DNA of 64,000 nt from assembly GCF_028769735.1 (NCBI RefSeq), contig NC_088172.1, positions 36,604,397 to 36,668,396 of the forward strand, in the 5' to 3' direction. Both the position numbers and the translations under genes were made by a program. The notes beneath the pieces are model-generated. The model was not told the DNA's origin. It ran no database searches and was given only the letters and a program-made list of their open reading frames with translations. Below are positions 26,204 through 38,800 of this stretch, piece by piece (positions within the stretch are counted from its first letter, which is position 1; each line of letters opens with the position of its first letter). The stretch is from Zonotrichia leucophrys gambelii. Taxonomy: Eukaryota; Chordata; Aves; Passeriformes; Passerellidae.

Positions 26204-28942
26204 TAAGCAAAAATTTCTCCAGGTCAAACAAAACCAACCCCATGCCAAGTCAAACAACAGGATAACTAACTCTCAGTTGCTGAGAAATATGGAGTGAAAA
26301 ACACTGGACCAGCGGGTGAAGATGGCATTCCCTTACCCTCAGTGTAGTACTGTGTGACTGCTCTGTGGGTTGAGCATGGTGGGTTAAAAGGAAACTCACA
26401 TATTCCCCCACACAGAACAGCAATTCTTAATGCATATTATGCAAGAGTGAAGGCAAGTGGCAAACTAGTGGAAGTAAAATCCATTTTGTTATGACTCAGT
26501 TGGTGGGAGCAGCCTGGGAGTCAGCCAGAGGTTAAAGATGGATTTTCCTCTTAAATCTGCTCAGCCTCAGTGGTGGGGCTGGATCAGGAGCAGTTCATGT
26601 TATGCTCTGCAGTGCCTGCCCTACTGCAGCCTCTCTCCTCCTTCTCCTCCTCCTCTTGCTCCCTTGACCCACCAGCACTGTCCCCTGAGCCTGTTCAGTG
26701 TCTCCTAAGGAAAATGCAATCTCATTTTCCTTTTCCTGCTGTTTTTGCCATTTATTTGATGTTCAGCACTGAGGAGAAGACCAGGGGACAAACTCCTTCC
26801 TTGCTGTTGGCTCAGAGCCCTTTAGGGAAACCCAGCAATAGCAGACTAAATCCCATTGGATTAGGATCAGCAGAAACCCTGCCTGGGCATGTTTGTGTCC
26901 CTGCCCTGTGTGCCCTGGGTGTACCCAGGTGTGCTCCTGCACAGATCTCCAAGGCTCCCAGAGAAACCCCAGGCACAGAGACTGAATACAACATTGAACA
27001 GCTGATAAATCTGCACAAAGACTGAATACAACATTGAACTGCTGATAAAGTTGATTCTGCTGAGCAGCCTCCCTGTTCCTCCCCTTTCCATGCTGGCTCC
27101 AAAAGCCTCGACTGCAGAGGGCAAATATAGAAAAATGCAAACAATTCTGTGAGCAATTTTGATATTGCCATAAGTGCTGAAAGTGTCATTAACTGATCCA
27201 AAGCTCTTGGAGAGTTATTTTTTGTCTTAGAAAAAGGCTGTTCTTACACTTTCTTTTTCCACAACATTTATATGTCTCGATTTTCTGCAACAGCACCTTA
27301 ATTCAGCCAATTTACACATTAACTTCTAGACAGGGTTGAATTATTTGCAGATGAAATAACACATAAATTGCATTCGTTTTTTAGAAGACAGTGCAGATCC
27401 CAAATGATACTTTTGTTCTAACAAGAAAGTCAATTTTCACTAAAAAGTGAGTAGCCAGTAATAAAACAGAAAAATCTTAGGAGAACACTGCTGTTGGTTC
27501 TAATTGTTTTCTCTAGTAAATAAAGTGCACCCCCATCATGACATCAGATTGCCTGATATGCTCTACCCTTAGGAAAGACACAAGGACAGTTAGTGGTACA
27601 GTGGTTTATATCACGTGTCAAAACAAGAAATTATGATTTAAAGTAATTTTTTAATAGAATATCAGACTTCCAGATACTCTCAGAGCAAAAAAGGCAGAAA
27701 TAGAGACTGGAAATAAAAGCAAATTGAAAAACAAAAAGAAAAACATAAGGGGATATTTATATTCTTTGAGGGAGGGGAAAAAGGCCAGGAAAATGCAAAG
27801 CAAACTGAGGATTTTGTGTCCGATCTACATGGCTCATATTTGGTAACTGAGAGCTTATTCTCAATTATCACTCTGTAGTCCAGTGAAAGGCTCGATTCTC
27901 ACTTCAAGCAATTAAATTAATCCTCTTTTTTATTTTTTTTTTTGCACTTGTTCTTTGTTTCCTTAAGTGCACAATGTCATTAATTGGTATCAACCCAAAT
28001 TGCTTGTATCAGCTCATTCATCTCTAAAGGCCACCAGCTTTCAATCCAATTCCTTTTCATTCACTGTCCTGGTGTAGTTATCTTTCAAGAATACACATTA
28101 ATTTGTGCTCAGCTAATGTTTGGTTTTTGAAATATGTTTGGATGTGTGTGCAGTGTCAATATTTGATGAATTTAATCAGGAAATGCAAAGGTGGATTTAT
28201 TGCCTGAATCATTAGACTTAGGGATTTTTTATTCATTAGGCATTTGTACCCACACCACTTTTAAAAAGTACTTGGTCACCAGACAGAGGTAATATAACAT
28301 TGCTGGCAGGACCATTTTATTTATTTCAACACTTGAGCTAAGCCTGGTCCTTCCAACATCAGCTAAATTCCTTGATCCAAAGCCATCAGGCCCACGAAAA
28401 TTATAATCAGCTATCCCTACCCTCTCTAACCTCCTTATCTCCCAAATACATTGTTTGCAGATAAGGCTTTTTTATTCTTTAAAACAAGATGCTAAAAAAA
28501 ATGATTTTTTTTTTAAATCTGTCTTACATTAGGGTAAAGCTCAGCCAGGCAAAGATAATGCTCAAACTACTTAAAATCTTGGAAGTGGTTTTGTTTAAAT
28601 TCTTAGAGCCTCTTATATAGCTCAGCCTGCTTTAAATGTTTAGAGTGATTTAAACATCCTATAGGCTCCCGACTGAAACAGGCACATGTGTGCACTACTC
28701 ATGGCATTCATTCAAGGTCATTGGGAAAATTCACTTATTCTTTGTTTCCACATCATTTGGCTCAAGTCTCTTGTCAAACAATAACCCCAGAGTAAAGTGA
28801 TTAGAAGAACATGATTAGAAACATGGTGAATACTGCTTAAAATTCTTGCATCCATTAGTGTCTCGCTTGAAAGAGCTCTATCTTGTAGGTACAATAAAAG
28901 AAGCCTGAGATCAGTAGAACTGTGTCACATAAATCTCTGCAT
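26204..28942. other. Non-coding DNA
   Basis: No gene recognised. 26570-27140 is G+C-richer and carries overlapping open frames on both strands (the longest, 151 codons, at 26570-27025 plus) with no recognised domain. It also has a CTCCTCCTTCTCCTCCTCC pyrimidine tract near 26637-26658 and the 40-bp tandem duplication listed below. 27940-28240 is A+T-rich and repeat-free, with several homeodomain-like TTAAT(T/C) cores; it could be a conserved non-coding element, but that needs comparison with other species. Confidence 0.62.
26980..27059. repeat. Tandem duplication of a 40-bp unit
   Basis: Two adjacent copies, 26980-27019 and 27020-27059. Their first 30 or so bases are almost identical (GACTGAATACAACATTGAAC, then (A/T)GCTGATAAA); the last 10 differ. 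The close match suggests a fairly recent duplication compared with the other tandem repeats here. Confidence 0.93.
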
Positions 28943-29046
28943 CTGGTGGAAGAGGTCCCTGCCCATAGTAGAGAGGTTGGAACTAAATGATCTCTAATGT
29001 CCCTTCCAATCGAAATCATTCTGTAATTCTGTAATTGTGTAATTCT
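28943..29046 (+). repeat. CR1 LINE 3' terminus, about 100 bp
   Basis: A very short plus-strand CR1 3' end: TGGTGGAAGAGGTCCCTGCCCATAGTAGAGAGGTTGGAACTAAATGATCTCTAATGTCCCTTCCAA in decayed form. It is followed by an expanded terminal microsatellite with three to four ATTCTGTA-type units. Another CR1 end in the same orientation lies about 175 bp further on. Confidence 0.88.
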
Positions 29047-29220
29047 AGGACCTGAAAATCCTTCATGTGTGAAAGAAAAAAAAAAGGTATACGGTAATAG
29101 CTTTCAAATTTGAAACTACTCTTTTCAAAAAATATAGTTTTGAGCTCAAATTTTCCTGTCATATCTTGTAGGAAAACATGTAGGGAAACTACCAGAACTT
29201 TGCCAGAACACTAGAATGAC

Positions 29221-29292
29221 CCTCCTTGGGCAGGGAGAGTGGAACACACCCACTGTTCCCTCCCAGCCATACCCATTCTGTGACTCTGTGAT
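29221..29292 (+). repeat. Decayed CR1 3' terminus, about 70 bp
   Basis: A degraded plus-strand CR1 end: GGGCAGGGAGAGTGGAACAC, then TCCCTCCCAGCCATACCCATTCTGTGACTCTGTGATAC. The terminal ATTCTGTGA repeat and CCCAGCCA block identify it; the middle portion is shortened. Confidence 0.75.
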
Positions 29293-30742
29293 ACAGTGAA
29301 ATTGTAGTCAGAATCTAAATTCTCAGGATTCCTTTCAGCTGTTTTATTCCTTTAAGAAAACCTTGGCCTTCGAGTTAAAATCCAGCACAGGGAATTTGAA
29401 TCTGAATAGAATTTGCTGAAGGATGACAGAAACAACAGGAATTCTGAAACAGTAGGGTTTAATGAGAGGGTTTGCTGGGAGACTCCAAATCCTGCAGATG
29501 ATTGGTGAGTAACAGAGGGCATGTTCAGAAATTATGCTTTCATGTAATTTTACCATTTGTTCTGGTTATCTAAACAATGTAGCTAATCTTAGCAGCCAAT
29601 ATGAGCTCTATGAATTTGTATCTTGCACCTTCAAAATATCAAAAAGCCGTTAGACTTGAAGCCAAAGAGCAAATGTAAATATATCAGATGTAAATATTCC
29701 AGATGTAAATGTTGCAGTCCATAACAATTTCAGGGCATTCTATGCCATGGGCTCAGAGCATTTGTGAGTGGAGGTCAAATCTAATGGCAGCTGCACTTTC
29801 CTTGTGAGATATCCCCCTGGTTCCAGCTTTCAGTCTGGGGTGGGAATGACCTTGTTCTTGTTTTGAAGAATGTATCCTGGCTGACTGCTGCTATGCAGAT
29901 GATGGCTGAATGAAGGAGGAGGAATAAATAGGAAAAAGAACAGAGTATGGAAAAATAGAAATGTGCTGTTCCTTCCTTTCCTCCTACCTGCAAAGAGCAG
30001 CAGGGGAGCAGTAAAAAACATCTTTGTCTTCTTGCAGAAATAGCACCAAAATCTGTGCAGCTGCTCCTGAGCTAAGTCCAGTCTCTGAATAAGTCTTGAT
30101 AAATCAAGGAATTACTTCTTCAAAGTTACATGCACAACACTTTTTAATTTCAGTTTTAATTTCATCTGTGAAGCCTTGGGATGCTGACTTTTTTTTTGGG
30201 TGTTTTTCTTGGTCATCCCTTTTATTCTTCCTACAAAGTGTCTACCACCATGGGGGATCTGAGTGCATCCCTCCAGCTGAGCAGAACTCACCCACCAGAT
30301 CCCTCTGCATTGGTGAGTGCTGGAGCAGGCCAGCATTGACAGCTGAGGCGGTGCTTGGGCCCTGGCACTATTTAATTTATTAATGCTGGCAGAACTGAGA
30401 GTGCAAGAGCTGCAGGCAGCAGCTCACCCTGGCTGGGGACACCCCTGGCATTTGTGCCAGGCGTGGGGCTCCCACCAGTGCCATTACCTGTGATCCCTGG
30501 TGGCCCTGGTGTGCCCAGCCCTCAAACCTCTCTGCCAGCAGCAGGAGCCCTCCTGGACTCACTCCTATGAGCTTGCCAACTCCCACAAGCAGAAAGCTGT
30601 TTTATAAACTGCAAATCAGCAGTGGAGAATGCAGTCACAGTTTATCTGTGCTGCCTCAAATGTGTCACTCGCTGGGCTGTAGCGAGGGAACAGCTCACAT
30701 GGCTGAGTGGAAGTCAGCCAAACTTTCCCTGGTGGTGTTTTA
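29293..30742. other. Non-coding DNA with a weak exon-like site
   Basis: No gene can be supported. It contains a three-copy 15-bp tandem repeat (29671-29715), an exon-like segment at 30239-30312 (see findings), and a G+C-richer patch at about 30390-30560 with no recognised domain in any frame. Confidence 0.62.
29671..29715. repeat. Three copies of a 15-bp unit
   Basis: Three adjacent imperfect 15-bp units: AAATGTAAATATATC, AGATGTAAATATTCC and AGATGTAAATGTTGC. Minisatellite-like and too short to suggest function. Confidence 0.92.
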
Positions 30743-30858
30743 GGGCTGGATGGGTTCTGGGCACACTGGGATACTGGGAGGTGTCCCTGCCCTTGGCAGG
30801 GGAGTTGGAACTGGATGGTCTTAAGGTCCTTCCAACCCAAACCATTCCATGACTGTAC
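30743..30858 (+). repeat. CR1 LINE 3' fragment, about 115 bp
   Basis: A plus-strand CR1 end: GGGCTGGATGGGTTCTGGGC, TGGGATACTGGGAGGTGTCCCTGCCC, GGCAGGGGAGTTGGAACTGGATGGTCTTAAGGTCCTTCCAACCCAAACC, ending ATTCCATGACTGTAC. It is well preserved, so among the younger copies in the window. Confidence 0.94.
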
Positions 30859-32741
30859 AAAACCTGCCTGTTTCATACCAATAAAGGCAGGAGAAGCTTT
30901 TCTTCTCCTCTCTCACTCCCTCTCCTTGGAACCCTTGAAGAACATTTTAGATGTTATTTAAGTGTAAAAAAACTTAAATGCCTCATAGAAGCAACTTCTT
31001 TCCTCTTGTGATGTCTCAGAGCCAAACTGCAGCACCTCCCAAGGTGGTGCTTCCACCTGGGGAAGGGTCTCCTGACTGGATGGGACATCTCCATGGCATC
31101 AGGGCAGGCTCTGGTCTGCTCCTCCAGAGCCTCAGCAGAGACACTCAACCCAGGAACCCAGCCAGGCTTTGGAGAGTTTGCTTGTCATTTTTCTTCTGTT
31201 AGGGTGACAGGAGCAAAGAACAATTGCAGCATTTTTAGTCCAGCTGACAAATTACATGTTAGCTCAATTTAGCCTAAGCACAATTTCCCAATCAAAGTCA
31301 AACCAAAACAGCCAAACAGGCTTATGTTTCCTAAAATTCATTAATCCTCTTTGTCTTTTGCATCTCTATAGATTACTATTATTAAACCATGTCCTCAACC
31401 AAAGAAAAGAATGTGAGTTTTTAGTTTTGTTTTCTGGTTGTATAGAGTTTTATTTTCCTCTTCAAAGGTGTCTACATTGCAAGGTTACAAATATTTAATT
31501 AGCGAATGGAAATTCCAGGGACTGACCAAATGCAATTAAGCTATCCAGCTCATTTAAAAACTGGATGTGAATTTAAATAAGGCTCAGCTTTGTGGAAGCT
31601 GCCTCCCTCTGATGGACATTTTTGGTTTGGATCAAAACAAAAAGAGACTAATTTCTTATTAATTTCGTGCTAATTTCTTTCACTCATCTCTGCTATTAAT
31701 ACAGATATCCAGTCACTGTCATTGACAAATAGCAGGGATGTTGTTTTTTTTCTAAGGCTAAAAAATGCCAAAAAATGTCACAGAGAATAAAGGAAGAAGA
31801 GTAGGATCTTAGACATGTTTTGCTTGAAATCTGGTGTTGATTCCTCAGGGAGGAAGATCCAGAATAACCATCTGTGTGAGTGGGGAGATGCCTCAAGCTA
31901 ATCATTATGTGATACCACATGGAGAAGTGGCTTTGAACTCCCTGATTGTTCCAGTTTTTAGAAGCTCGAGGCAGGAAAACAGGTCCATGGGATCCCACAC
32001 CTGGAGCTCTCTGCTGGAGGTGAAAATTGTATCCATAATTTAAAAGAATTATTCTCAAAGAAAACTTCAGGTTTTCTCTACAAAGAAGTATGCAACAAAG
32101 ACTGTTTTGGTTATAATAATTCTGTGTAGGAAATTCCTATTATTTTACTATACAGATGAGGTGAAAAACTGCCCTAGATTTCGATGCCCAGAATTATTTC
32201 TGACTTTTATTTTATTAATGTATTATTTTCATGTATTTTTAATGTAGTGACTTATTTTTTTTCCTGTGAAACACTTCAAGGACTTAGAACTCCCCTTTTC
32301 CCACCTGGTAGGAAATTCTATCTCATAGATTTTGAGTTCTTCTACCCTCTTTTCTGAAGTTATGGGCCTCCTGAAACCTGTTCGATGGGAGAAATGAAGA
32401 CAGGACTAGTTTGCATCTAAGTTTTCCACTTCTGGAGGAAGTCCTTATTTAGTTTTCAGGTAGAAGATAGAGGAGGTAGAATTAAAAAAAAATATACGAA
32501 GAATCACCACTTGACTTTTGTGAACATCTTAACTGTAGAGCTGTGAGTAGATTTGTTCATTTTCACATCTTATTGACCAACATACTGCAATGTCAAACTC
32601 TTGATGCTCACTGAGCTTAATCAAACCAGTTTTCTGAGGGCAGGAACTGGATCCATTTTGTCTTAGAAAGATAACCTAGTGAACCTGCCTGGCTAATAGG
32701 GGGATTTCTTCGAAGTCCAAGTGTCTCCCTTGGTAAATTTT
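30859..32741. other. Non-coding DNA, nothing recognised
   Basis: Unique-looking sequence. It includes a moderately G+C-rich patch at about 31020-31180 with short open frames on both strands. I see no domain, RNA gene or transposable element. Confidence 0.68.
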
Positions 32742-32892
32742 CATGGAATCACAGAATGGTTTGGGTTGCAAAGGACCTTAAAGGTATCTTTTTCCAAACC
32801 CCCTGCCATAAGCAGGAACATCTTCCACTAGACCAGGTTGCTCAAGGAAATCCCCATCCAGCCTGGCCATGAACATTTCCAGGGATGGGACT
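32742..32892 (-). repeat. CR1 LINE 3' fragment, about 150 bp
   Basis: A minus-strand CR1 end. The plus strand reads TGGAATCACAGAATGGTTTGGGTTG, AAAGGACCTTAAAGG, CCAAACCCCCTGCCATAAGCAGGAACA, CTTCCACTAGACCAGGTTGCTCAAGG, CCATCCAGCCTGGCCATGAACATTTCCAGGGATGGGAC, then stops. It is 5'-truncated. Confidence 0.94.
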
Positions 32893-35800
32893 TTGAATTT
32901 AAGTACTTGCTTCCATCAAGATGTTATGAAATTATACCTGCATCTTCCTAAACTCCTTGATTGACTCTAAATTTTATTTTCAAAACCCCTAAGATACTGG
33001 AGAGCACCTGGGTGTCAACCTGTGCCTCACCTTTTCCTCCTGTCAGCCCAATTCCTCACAGGCAACACTTGCAGACAGTGGAAGCACTAACTAAATCACA
33101 GGGGCTGCCAGGTTTTCCCAGATCTCAGAGAAGATAAATGATGCTGGGTAGTTCTTGTAGCTCGTAATGCTTCTCATCCGCAAAGCATGCAGCTAATATT
33201 CATTCAAAAAAGAGATTCATGCAATAAAATTCTGCTTATAGACACTTCCCAAATCACAATAGAAAAGATTGTTAGATAAAAGCCAATGAGGCAATGGCTC
33301 AGCCATTACACACATTGGAGATGTTTCCTAAATGCATAACTGCTGGATTGTTGAGGAAATTAGAGTTCCAACAGCCAAGAGATCATATATTTTAGGGCAT
33401 AGTTAATTTTGCACTTGTCCTTGGAGACATTAACTTTAGACATACAGCGTCTGTGCGCCTGCATTTAAAACCAGACATTTTCAATGTCTCTGCAATGCCT
33501 CTGACATCCTTTAGACATTCATTTTAGGATGAAATAAACCCATCTAAAAAGGCCAGACTTCTCTTTACTGAGAGACAGAGGTGGGCTAGTCAAAGGTAAG
33601 CGTTGGAGACAACAAGTGTTGTCAGATAAATGCTCCTAGAAGTACAGTTGCTAAAGCCTAGTACTGTGCTGGAAGTAATTGTCCACAGATTGTCCACAAT
33701 AAATACATATTTTTCCTTTTGTATTTTTTAGGTTGTTTTTTTTAATCTTTAAATATTTTGTTGGGTCAGGTTTGTTTGGGGTTTTTTTTTCTATAGTTAA
33801 GAGATCTGGAAGACTTTGCCTATATAAGTGAATAAACTGGGTTTGGGATTTGGGATCAAGTCCTGCCTATGCGTACCCATGCTGCTTAGTGCAGTGTCCA
33901 TGCCAAGCATGGTCCATGGCAAACAAAACTCTCCCAGACATGGAACAGGCCTGGAGCAGGGAACAGCATCAGCCAGGGACTGTTCCCAGTAAGTAATTTG
34001 GACTGGGGATGTGGAGAAGGGAGGAGATTCACCCTCTGACCTCAGTGCTAGAAAAAGATCCTTGGCTAATTTTATTGGATAGTATAAACGTGGGTATTTA
34101 ATCCCAGAATGTCGGAAAGTGTTGCTGAATACTTCAGAAGAAAAAAGCCCAAATGGCTTTGACATAATATAGGAATTTGCTTAAGTTAAGGTGTGGGAGC
34201 AGTGGCACAGGATTATGATGCACCACAAGGCCATAGTTTTCTTTCTGGCTTGGACAAAGCTCTTTATTTTCCACTCTCTTGCATAATAAAAAGACATGGA
34301 ACAGGCTTGTGTGCTTTGGGATGATCATCTGTCAAATATTCTCAAGGAGGAAATTGATTTTGCTTTTGAGGCATGATGAAATGAGAAGGTTGGAGGTGGG
34401 CTGGATGGTGTGATGCAATGCCACTCACAATTCCTTCACCTGACAACCAGTGTCACAGAAAACACAAAATGCATGCTCCCTTTTATTGGTAAATACAGGT
34501 TGGAAAATCTATATGAATAAATGAGTTGCTATGGGCTCTTCACTCATTTAGTATTTTCCATGTTTTTGGGATCACCACCTCACAAATTTATGAAAAATGA
34601 GAAAGCTGTAAGATTCAGATTTTAAACTTTCTTTTCACACATTGTTTTTGACAGCTCTGATGACCTGATTTCCTGCCACCTCCCTGTGATTTCAATTTGA
34701 ACCTGAGCACTTAGAAAAAAAATTCATTTGGATGAGTCTGCAAATAACTTTGCATACGTCTCTATGTTTTTCCATATTTGCATGATTCCACTAACTTCAG
34801 TGAGTACTCACACAGCTTTGCAAACTTAGGCACAAATTAATTAGGACCAGAGCTCAGCTCATGAAGTGCTCCAAGTGACTTATGAAAGTCGATGACACCA
34901 TGCTGCAGTTTCACAGAGCAAGATGAAAAACTCAGGAGGCCTCATGGATACCTGGGCCAGTACCACCCAGTGATTTAATTCAGCACCCAAACTTGTCTGC
35001 TTAAAGACAGCTCAGTTAACAACAGCCTGCTCTGTGTTGCTGGTGAAAGAGGAACAGCAGTATCCTGTAGCATCAGCAAGATTCAAAGAGCATGCGAAAC
35101 AAGCAAAGGGACTTTGCTTGAATTGTTAATGAATTATGGAAATTCCAACATTATAGAAGGAGCAGAGATAAAATGGATCATTCTCACAACCAAAGAGAGG
35201 AGAAAAAGCTGAAGACTGCATTTATCAGAAGAGTTCATTCTGCTGCTGAGAACATTTTGCCAATGAAAAAATTAAATGCCACGAATTATGGAGATTGTTT
35301 AATGTATGTGACTGCTCTGAATAGAAGAAGGTACAAAGGCATGTCAAAAGAGTGGGAAAATTAGCAGCTGAATTTGGCAGCTAGAGAGGAAAGAAGGCCA
35401 TGTGAGAGTCATCAGGACAGAATAAACCAGTAAACAGCCAGGGAGGACTGAGACGTGGTTTGATGCAGGAAGAGAAGACAGGATGTGTGTATGGTGAAAA
35501 AGCCTCTCAGAAGAATGAACAGAGAAATTGTGCCCTGAAGAGGCTGGGAGATGTGGGAGAAGTCTATCAGAAAGCTGCAGGTCTACAAAAAAATTGTGGC
35601 TAGAACAGACCTCATTGGGCATGGCTGAAATTAAAAGATTTGAATTATTTGGAGTATCGTTCTTACAATGGTTTTGATGCAAGAATACCTTGTTTTATAC
35701 TTTCCATAAAAAATAAGTTTTAGCACAAATTCTAATACCACCAGATGTTTGCCTCAAAGTTAAGTCTTCTGTGTGAGTGCTAATATTATGCTTCCTCACA

Positions 35801-38800
35801 GAAGTAGTAATGTGACCGATTTAAATCCTTCTCTCCTTTGTAGCTAGAACTCTTGTTGAAGCTTCATCCCATGACCTACCACAATGTTCCTTCTTGCACA
35901 AGCTATACCCCCAAGGAATTGTAAGCCAGCCATGTAGCTGAGTTGGGAAGAGGAACAGGAGGCTACTGACCCAATATTCCCATGGGACACTATAAAAGTA
36001 AAATCATTGAGTTCCAGGGCATTCGGGTTTTCAACTTTGCAAACTTATCTTTAAAAAAAACCCTTTTATGGGAAAAATAGCTTTAATGGGCAATCCAGTC
36101 TTGGTAAAAAAAAAAAAAAATCAGCATAAATTTCTCAGATATTTCTGGAAAAGAGATCTGACAAGGTAAGAAATATCAAGACCCAGGTGGTTTGAAATGG
36201 GAGGAGGCTGGAGTTACTTCCAGTGGCCAGGTGTTGTGGTTGATCAATGAGATGGAAGATGATGGAACCAGTGGCAGTGGGTAAGCAGGGCTGGGGAGGA
36301 GAAGAATGAAGAGGAGGAGGAGAAGGGGAAGGGAAAAAAACTCAGTGTTTCATGTAGTGGGCTGGGTTCAGAAGAGAGGGTGCAGGGAAAAGAGCTGTGA
36401 GCGAACCATTGTAACTTGAACATGGTACAAAGTGCAAAAGATGTTTGCTTCCTTCTCTTTGCTTTCAGAAGCCAGATGATCCCACACCTCCAAGGCACCT
36501 AATCAGAGTTAAAAGCAAGAAATTGGGGAAAAAAGAAAAAAATAAAACCCCGTAAATTCCATTCATGGATAAACAAAGCTATATCCTCCTGTATCCACAC
36601 ATCTATTAGTGTAAGTATTTAAATTGAATTAATGCTTTGGTCATAACTTCTCAGTGTGGCATGAAAATAATTCAAATGAAGGGATCTGCAGAGACATCAA
36701 ATTCCATTCTCCCAGCTGTGTTATGAAGCTTAAAGATGGTTACATCCATAGGCCAAGGACAGAAGTTTGCTAGACATTTATTCCTTATCTGTATTTTAGA
36801 AAAATGTGCCTTTTTCTTACCCTCACAGAAAAAGATCTTTGTGTCTAAGTCTGTCAGTAGGATTCCTTTGAACCTAAACCCTTATTTTATAGAATGATTT
36901 TTATTCATAATTGTAGCTATGGGGCCTGATCCTATTTTCACCCTAGAAAATGCAGTCGATTTCAATCCAGCCAGTCGTGGTCAGACTTCTGTAAATGAGA
37001 TTAGAATTGAGCCTATGTCAAACACAGTAGAGCCAGAAAAAGATTTATTTCTCTCATTGAACTCTTTGGGTGAAGATTTGTCCAATTAAAATATATTTTC
37101 TATTATACTTTGGACAGCATGACCAAACTAAACTAACACTTAAAATTGGATGTTTGGAAGGGACAGGTTTCTGGTTTTCAACATAAGATCATTTGAGAGT
37201 TTTTGTTGATCTGGGAACTTTTTTAAGAGCCAAAGGCACAATTTTTAGGGCAGGATGACCTTTGGCAAAAGGCCTGGGCTGTTTTCTGAAGAAATTAGTG
37301 GGTGTTGTTCTGCAGGGTGCTCTGAATTTGAGGCTTCACACTCTTTTGTGGTCATTGGTGCATTAGCTCAAAAATTTATTTCATTCTCATGCCTTCAGGA
37401 GATCTGTGTTGTGCAGTGAGCAGGGGCTGTTTTTTGCTTCAGGTTTGGGCAACTGATCTGCCAAAACTTGGCCTAATCCCTGTTGAACAGTAATCAAACA
37501 AACACCCTTCTCTAGCACTAATGAGCCAAGAGATGCAGTCAAAAAAACCAGCCTCACCCACAGGAGTGCATCTCCCCATCTTCCCAAACACCTAAAACTT
37601 ACCACAGTAACTCTTGCAAGCTTCAGTGCCACCCCCAAAATGTCCTTGGGTGAAACCATCTCAGGCATGGTTTTCAATAACTGTGTCTATGTCTGCCAGC
37701 AATTTCCACAGAGGATTCCCTGGAGCCATGCTCCCACTGCCAGGCCCATTTATGAATTTTCTTGTTTGACCTTGAAGATTTCCATTCCATCTCTGAGGGA
37801 GGTGGCTGCTCTGCATCCCACCATTTATGGGCTAGTAATGCCTGGACAGTGACAGTTAGGGTCTGAAGTATTAAGTGTCAATGGTACCTAAGCGCCCAGG
37901 GAAATCCAGGAGCCATGATTAGTTTCAAGATATTCTAGACATCCAAATATCTTTGAGAGTTCAAGAGAGGTTTTTCATTATTCGTTTAGTCTATGTTGAC
38001 CTTTGTTACTTTCCCTTGGCTTGTCCTCTGTTCGTTCCATTTCTTGAGGTCTCTGTGATGCTCCAGACATTTGGCTCTGTCTCTCAAGAGACACAAAAAT
38101 GCTGATGCTACGGTGCTCCCCTGTGTTTTGCAGATCTCTTCTGCTTCCGCTGAAGTCTTAAAATAAAATTCCTTTTCATTACACTTTGGCATCAAGTTTT
38201 GGATATTATATTAGGATAGTGGCAGTATTTACCAAAACTATAAAAAGAACATGAAAAAAATGATGTGATGAAGGAAGAAGATAAACAGGAACAAAATACT
38301 CCTTAAACTAGACCCTTTTAAACTTAGATATTGCATTCTAAAGGTGCCAGCAGTGCAGATAAAAAGGAATCACATCAAGAAATGTGAGCCACAACTCCAT
38401 TCAAAGGACTGCTCTGTAATTAGGTTTTTTTCCTCTTGGCAGACTCACTGAATAACTGTTTAAAGAACCACTGATGGCATTGGAAGCATGGATCCAGAGC
38501 CCCTGCCACCAGAGCACCATGGTCATCCTGAGACCCCTCTGCAGGGTCCTCAGGTCACATCAATGCACTGATACCCACTCTGAAAGGCAGATTTTGGTGT
38601 GAAATCTGTCATTCTTTTGTGGATCTAAGAATAGTTAAAGAGGTCACTGAACCCCAAGCTCTCTGCTACCTATTCTAGCTGAGAAATGATAAGTGATCAT
38701 TAAAGCAGTCCTAAATCCATGCCAGTGCAAAGTGAAAGAGGTTTCATGAAGAAAACCTCTCCGTCTTTTCAGTCCATGTCTCACTCAAGTCAATTAAGAA

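Noticed and set aside
26570..27140. Overlapping open frames on both strands in a G+C-richer patch
   Set aside because: Frames of 85 to 151 codons overlap on opposite strands, as expected when stop codons are rarer in G+C-rich DNA. No recognised domain, and a tandem duplication runs through them.
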